Below are positions 6,478-9,047 of a stretch of DNA of 9,047 nucleotides, piece after piece (within the stretch, counting starts at the first letter, position 1; each line of letters begins with the position of its first letter). Origin of the DNA: an uncultured Trueperaceae bacterium (GTDB lineage Bacteria > Deinococcota > Deinococci > Deinococcales > Trueperaceae); contig CALCHY010000241.1 in assembly GCA_937907415.1 (NCBI GenBank), positions 1-9,047 of the forward strand, written 5' to 3'. A program made the translations under genes and the position numbers. The notes under the pieces were generated by a model. That model was not told where the DNA came from and did no database searches. It saw only the letters and a program-made list of their open reading frames with translations.

Positions 6478-7544
6478 GCAGCAACATGCCCCCCGGTACC
6501 TTGAGGCGGTCAATAGAGCGAATGAAGCTCACCAACGTGCTCAAGAAGTGGCGTGAGGTTGAGCCGCGGCGGTTCCCATACCGCTTCGGTGGGATGGGCT
6601 GGGGCGAGCCAGATCCCGACCTCCAGACTGCCAGGTTTAAAGAGCTGGGGGCCGCTGTGGACGCGTCTGACTTGCACGGCTGGCCTCTCGAACTCAGGAG
6701 TGTTGTGACGAGCAGCGGAAGCATTGAGTACGAGGCCAGGGTGGTGTACGCACCGCTTGGCGTTGCCACGAACCGGACCGCGGATCCTGCGGAGGCGCTC
6801 CTGCGGGCGGTAGTGACTGCTAGCACAATGCGACAAGGCGAACCGTTGAAGCGCGAGCCGAGCATCGTCGGCATGGCGGTCACGAGCTTCCCACTGACTG
6901 TTAATGACATTCCTCCGACTACCACGCCGGCAGAGGACCTTCGCGTGTGGGCTCGCGCCGAACCCGAGTGGTTCGGCGGCTCGTCCGGCCACCTCGCCAG
7001 TCCGACCTACCGGGGGACCGCGTGCCACGTACTGGCCCCCGTGCATAGAGCGCTGGTCGCACTCATGTACATGCCCGCCCTGACCGTTGCGGAGGCCACC
7101 GCTAAGCGCAACTGGGGATTCCGAGTTAGGAGTGAGCTGCAAGATGGTAGGGCGGCGGAGTACGAATGCGAGATTGCCTTGCCCAACGGTGCCGTTGTGC
7201 GAGGAGGCAGCTACCCTGCGATTGCTCCAGCTTGCGTCAAGGCGTACTTGTCGGCGCTTGGCACGGTAAGCGGTGAAGAACTCGATCTCACGCGAAGGCC
7301 AACCGACCGCTTCTCGTACGAGGCCATAGCAATTGAATGTGAGCCGGGTTGCAGGTTACGCACCCCTCGCGGACATGGCGAGGAGGGGATGGAGTTAGTC
7401 GGAAGGTACGTGGTTTTATCGTGTGACCTCGAGAGGATAGCTCTAAGTAAACCCGCCGGCTTCAAGGTAGTCCAGCATGTGCCGACGGTGGAGGAGGTAG
7501 ACGCTTCGGTGGCGGTGGGGTTGCTGCCCGCGCCGTGGCCATGA
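6474..7544 (+). CDS. Hypothetical protein (356 aa) with internally duplicated module
   Basis: The GTG at 6474 is preceded by GGAGGAG at 6463-6469 at ideal spacing. I do not recognise the protein. It contains two copies of a module, at about 69-118 and 213-262. In both the spacing W-x4-RS-x8-EYE is kept without gaps (W70/R75/E85 and W214/R219/E229), followed by strand, turn and an Ala-rich helix (DPAEALLRAVVTA; APACVKAYLSA). The strand-strand-helix order is reminiscent of small HicB-like or dsRBD-like folds, but that is a guess. The N-terminal 50 residues are basic and rich in Arg and Gly; the tail after 280 has more strands and two Cys (289, 293). No signal peptide or membrane segment is visible. 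It is transcribed alone or with the small upstream ORF. A nucleic-acid or protein-binding role is possible but unproved. Confidence 0.88.
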   Translation: MSSNMPPGTLRRSIERMKLTNVLKKWREVEPRRFPYRFGGMGWGEPDPDLQTARFKELGAAVDASDLHGWPLELRSVVTSSGSIEYEARVVYAPLGVATNRTADPAEALLRAVVTASTMRQGEPLKREPSIVGMAVTSFPLTVNDIPPTTTPAEDLRVWARAEPEWFGGSSGHLASPTYRGTACHVLAPVHRALVALMYMPALTVAEATAKRNWGFRVRSELQDGRAAEYECEIALPNGAVVRGGSYPAIAPACVKAYLSALGTVSGEELDLTRRPTDRFSYEAIAIECEPGCRLRTPRGHGEEGMELVGRYVVLSCDLERIALSKPAGFKVVQHVPTVEEVDASVAVGLLPAPWP

Positions 7545-7579
7545 CGGCAACTAGGGATCCTCACGAACTGGGACACGAT

Positions 7580-7595
7580 CGGCTAGCGAAAGCCG
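7580..7595. terminator. Small hairpin between convergent genes, weak terminator candidate
   Basis: CGGCT (7580-7584) and AGCCG (7591-7595) pair around a six-base loop in the 94-bp gap between the stops at 7544 and 7639. It is followed on the plus strand by a short pyrimidine-rich stretch (CCTTCTTC) rather than a T-run, so termination here is uncertain. Confidence 0.3.
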
Positions 7596-7638
7596 GACCT
7601 TCTTCAGACGTGGCTGCAGGTTGGCTGACGCCGTGCTC

Positions 7639-8676
7639 TCACTGCTTGCCTCGCCGTGGGCTGGGCTTGCGCTTGCCAGCCTTAGTCTGCTTCCTTGGGT
7701 TGTGGTTCCGCGCACCGGGTATGCACCCTTCGGCAACCCGCTCAAGGTAACCGACCGCCTGCTCTGCCCGCATTGCCGCCTGGAAGAGGTAGGAGTTGTC
7801 GGCTTTGGCTGCCGAGAGCCAACTCTGTAAGTACCCTGCGTGACGCAACTCTCCCGCGACTCCGAGCGCCGCGCACAAGAATGCCGCCCCCAGCTCAGCC
7901 ACCAGTTCCTCGGCGGCGTAACCCTCCAGGTTCGAGCGGGGAACCTGATTGCGCCGCAACCGACTTGGGTGGCCGGTCCAGTGAACGACCTCGTGGAGAA
8001 GCGTTGCGTAGTAGCCGCTTAACGACACGAAGTCGTCCGGGTGAGGCATCGTCACCTTGTCATCTGAGGGTGAGTAGTACGCGCTATCACCGCCGTGGAC
8101 GAGGCTCACGCGTGCGGTGCGTACGAGCTTCATGGGCGCCGCCGTCTCGTCGACCGGCTTTGGTGGAGGCAGGTAGAAGCGTTTCGGAAGCCCCGCTACC
8201 TGATCGAGGTTAAAGACCTCGAAAGTGGTCATTGCCGGCAGGTTGCTGTAGCGCGGCACGAGCTTGGTTTCTGGCCCCTTGCTAATGGCGCTTCCGCCAA
8301 CGCTAGACGCCGTACCCTGGGCCCCAGAGGTGGCCGGCACCATGCTGTACGCACGGAACCACTTGAGGGCTACGGCCGGGCGGGCAGCTGGCAGCGGGCT
8401 CCCGCCGAGTTGGCTAATCTGATTCGCAGTCAACCAACCGTTACTGCGGAAATCAGAATTCTGAGCGGTTAGCCACAGGAGGAGCACGTTGAATGCGCTG
8501 TAGCGAGTCTTCGTCACTGCATTGTAGGGGTGCAGCGCACCGTTCGGGTTCCAGGGCGGGATCCATGGGATAGCGCCGGACTCAAGCTGAGCAAGTATTC
8601 CGTCAAGAACCTCGGCGTACAGACTGCGGCCCGCGCTCGGCGGCGCCAGCGTGGAGCCGTCCATGGGTTCGGCCAC
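7639..8676 (-). CDS. ArdC-like antirestriction / zincin-like metallopeptidase protein
   Basis: The 345-aa protein has the two-part ArdC layout. Residues about 18-165 match the N-terminal ssDNA-binding-type domain: IPW-x2-PWN at 37-43, PYNAVTKTRYSAFN at 50-63, W-x-TANQISQLGG at 81-92 and VFNLDQVAGL at 154-163. Residues about 197-315 form a zincin domain with the metal-binding HEVVHWTGH (228-236) and the following AEELVAELGAAF (255-266), which supplies a further acidic ligand. The tail (324-345) is strongly basic. Family members occur on plasmids and phages and protect incoming DNA from restriction; the protease-like part is thought to act in invasion or defence evasion. The usual KGE-type loop after GG is replaced by a Pro/Ala-rich stretch. 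The start is uncertain: GTG 8676 lies 8 bases after the preceding stop but lacks a clear ribosome site, while in-frame ATG 8664 has GGTGG upstream. It is second in an operon with the acidic 73-aa protein. Confidence 0.9.
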   Translation of the reverse strand: MAEPMDGSTLAPPSAGRSLYAEVLDGILAQLESGAIPWIPPWNPNGALHPYNAVTKTRYSAFNVLLLWLTAQNSDFRSNGWLTANQISQLGGSPLPAARPAVALKWFRAYSMVPATSGAQGTASSVGGSAISKGPETKLVPRYSNLPAMTTFEVFNLDQVAGLPKRFYLPPPKPVDETAAPMKLVRTARVSLVHGGDSAYYSPSDDKVTMPHPDDFVSLSGYYATLLHEVVHWTGHPSRLRRNQVPRSNLEGYAAEELVAELGAAFLCAALGVAGELRHAGYLQSWLSAAKADNSYLFQAAMRAEQAVGYLERVAEGCIPGARNHNPRKQTKAGKRKPSPRRGKQ

Positions 8677-8684
8677 CGGCGGTT

Positions 8685-8906
8685 TCAGAAGTCACCGACC
8701 GAGATGCACTCTAGGTCAGGGTAAAGGCGTTCGAACGACTCCACGTCCTCGGAGAGGACAACCTCAAGACCATCGTCCGCATCGTAGGTGAGTACGTCTG
8801 AGAAGGGGTCGACTTGCACCCACCAGTCAGAGTAAGGCCCGAAGGTAACGCGGTGCCAGTCGAAACCCGGGCAGGGTTCTAACGGGGCGACTATCCTTGC
8901 GGTCAT
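8685..8906 (-). CDS. Small, very acidic hypothetical protein (73 aa) upstream of ArdC-like gene
   Basis: The ATG at 8906 follows GGGAGG by seven bases, a strong ribosome site. The protein has 16 Asp/Glu against 3 Lys/Arg, with an acidic run DADDGLEVVLSEDVE at 42-56 and several aromatics (W17, W28, W29, Y25, Y41, Y62). No known family is recognised, and there is no signal peptide or membrane segment. It opens a two-gene unit, its stop only 8 bases before the GTG of the ArdC-like gene, so co-expression is likely. Net charge near -13 at this size is compatible with a DNA-mimic type protein, such as those that block restriction enzymes, and the antirestriction neighbour fits; this is inference. 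It could equally be a folding partner or regulator of the zincin. Confidence 0.82.
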   Translation of the reverse strand: MTARIVAPLEPCPGFDWHRVTFGPYSDWWVQVDPFSDVLTYDADDGLEVVLSEDVESFERLYPDLECISVGDF

Positions 8907-8938
8907 ACCTCGACCTCCCTATGAGTTCTGCTGCCAAT

Positions 8939-8970
8939 AGGGTAGGGCGGGCGTGCGTCAAGTAGTGACG
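8939..8970 (-). promoter_or_regulatory. Putative promoter of the acidic-protein/ArdC operon, shared GTCACT-type element
   Basis: In the gene direction CGTCACTACTTGACGC spans 8970-8955, then ten bases, then TACCCT at 8944-8939. Its first 15 bases also form an exact inverted repeat (CGTCA-N5-TGACG). An ordinary sigma-70 reading is possible here too: TTGACG with a 16-base spacer to TATTGG. The predicted leader is about 26 bases. Confidence 0.5.
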
Positions 8971-8997
8971 GTGGGGCAAGCAAGCGGTACAAGGTGG

Positions 8998-9047
8998 ATG
9001 GCTGCCAACGCGTTGCTTTGTTTGGGTCTGGGTATCCCCCTAGTTCG
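8998..9047 (+). CDS. Possible start of a rightward gene running off the window
   Basis: An ATG at 8998 is open to the right edge (16 codons) and begins MAANALLCLGLGIPLV, a hydrophobic stretch like the start of a signal peptide or membrane helix. AAGGTGG lies directly upstream, but its spacing is too short for a good ribosome site. No GTCACT element precedes it. Sixteen open codons are weak evidence. Confidence 0.15.
   Translation, partial: MAANALLCLGLGIPLV

Noticed and set aside
8506..8528. CGTCACTGC-type sequence resembling the shared element
   Set aside because: It lies inside the ArdC-like coding sequence, points antisense to it, has no gene following, and matches poorly after the GTCACT core.
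8956..8970. CGTCA-N5-TGACG inverted repeat as a separate operator
   Set aside because: It lies within the shared promoter element, and the arm symmetry is lost in the other copies (for example TGTCG in place of TGACG). I treated it as part of that element.

Overview
The window carries eight probable protein-coding genes and reads as accessory DNA, most likely from a plasmid, phage or integrated element. There is no rRNA, tRNA, transposase, integrase or CRISPR array. Base composition is moderately GC-rich by eye, and several starts have strong GGAGG-type Shine-Dalgarno sites, so the host is a bacterium. I cannot assign a taxon. Mobile origin is suggested by a phage/plasmid-style ATP-dependent DNA ligase, an ArdC-type antirestriction/zincin protein, and several genes with no recognisable family.

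Layout: (1) 1-2152, minus: a large ankyrin-repeat protein running off the left edge. (2) 2407-4311, plus: a second, divergently transcribed ankyrin-repeat protein with two repeat arrays around a helical insert. (3) 4312-4428: a convergent gap with a long GC-rich hairpin. (4) 4429-6128, minus: DNA ligase translationally coupled (4-base overlap) to a 194-aa unknown protein. (5) 6129-6473: a 345-bp divergent control region with inverted repeats and a possible leaderless 38-aa ORF that overlaps the next gene by 4 bases. (6) 6474-7544, plus: a 356-aa unknown protein with an internal duplication. (7) 7639-8906, minus: a very acidic 73-aa protein followed by the ArdC-like protein. (8) 8907-9047: the promoter of that operon and little else.

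The most interesting signal is regulatory. Each of the five transcription units has one GTCACT-cored element in its upstream intergenic region, always in the orientation of the gene. The best form is CGTCACTACTTGTCGC. Ten bases after each lies a hexamer that in four of five cases fits xAxxxT, like a -10 box. The two plus-strand units also have GCGAC/GTCGC inverted repeats just upstream, and an inverted repeat overlaps the ligase promoter. This suggests that the ankyrin proteins, ligase module, duplicated-domain protein and antirestriction operon are expressed as one regulon, under a dedicated activator or alternative sigma factor. That regulon interpretation is inference.

Other items worth a look are two perfect 12-bp-stem hairpins inside the second ankyrin gene at nearly the same place in an ankyrin repeat, the ligase's uncharacterised partner, and the acidic (possibly DNA-mimic) protein beside the antirestriction gene.
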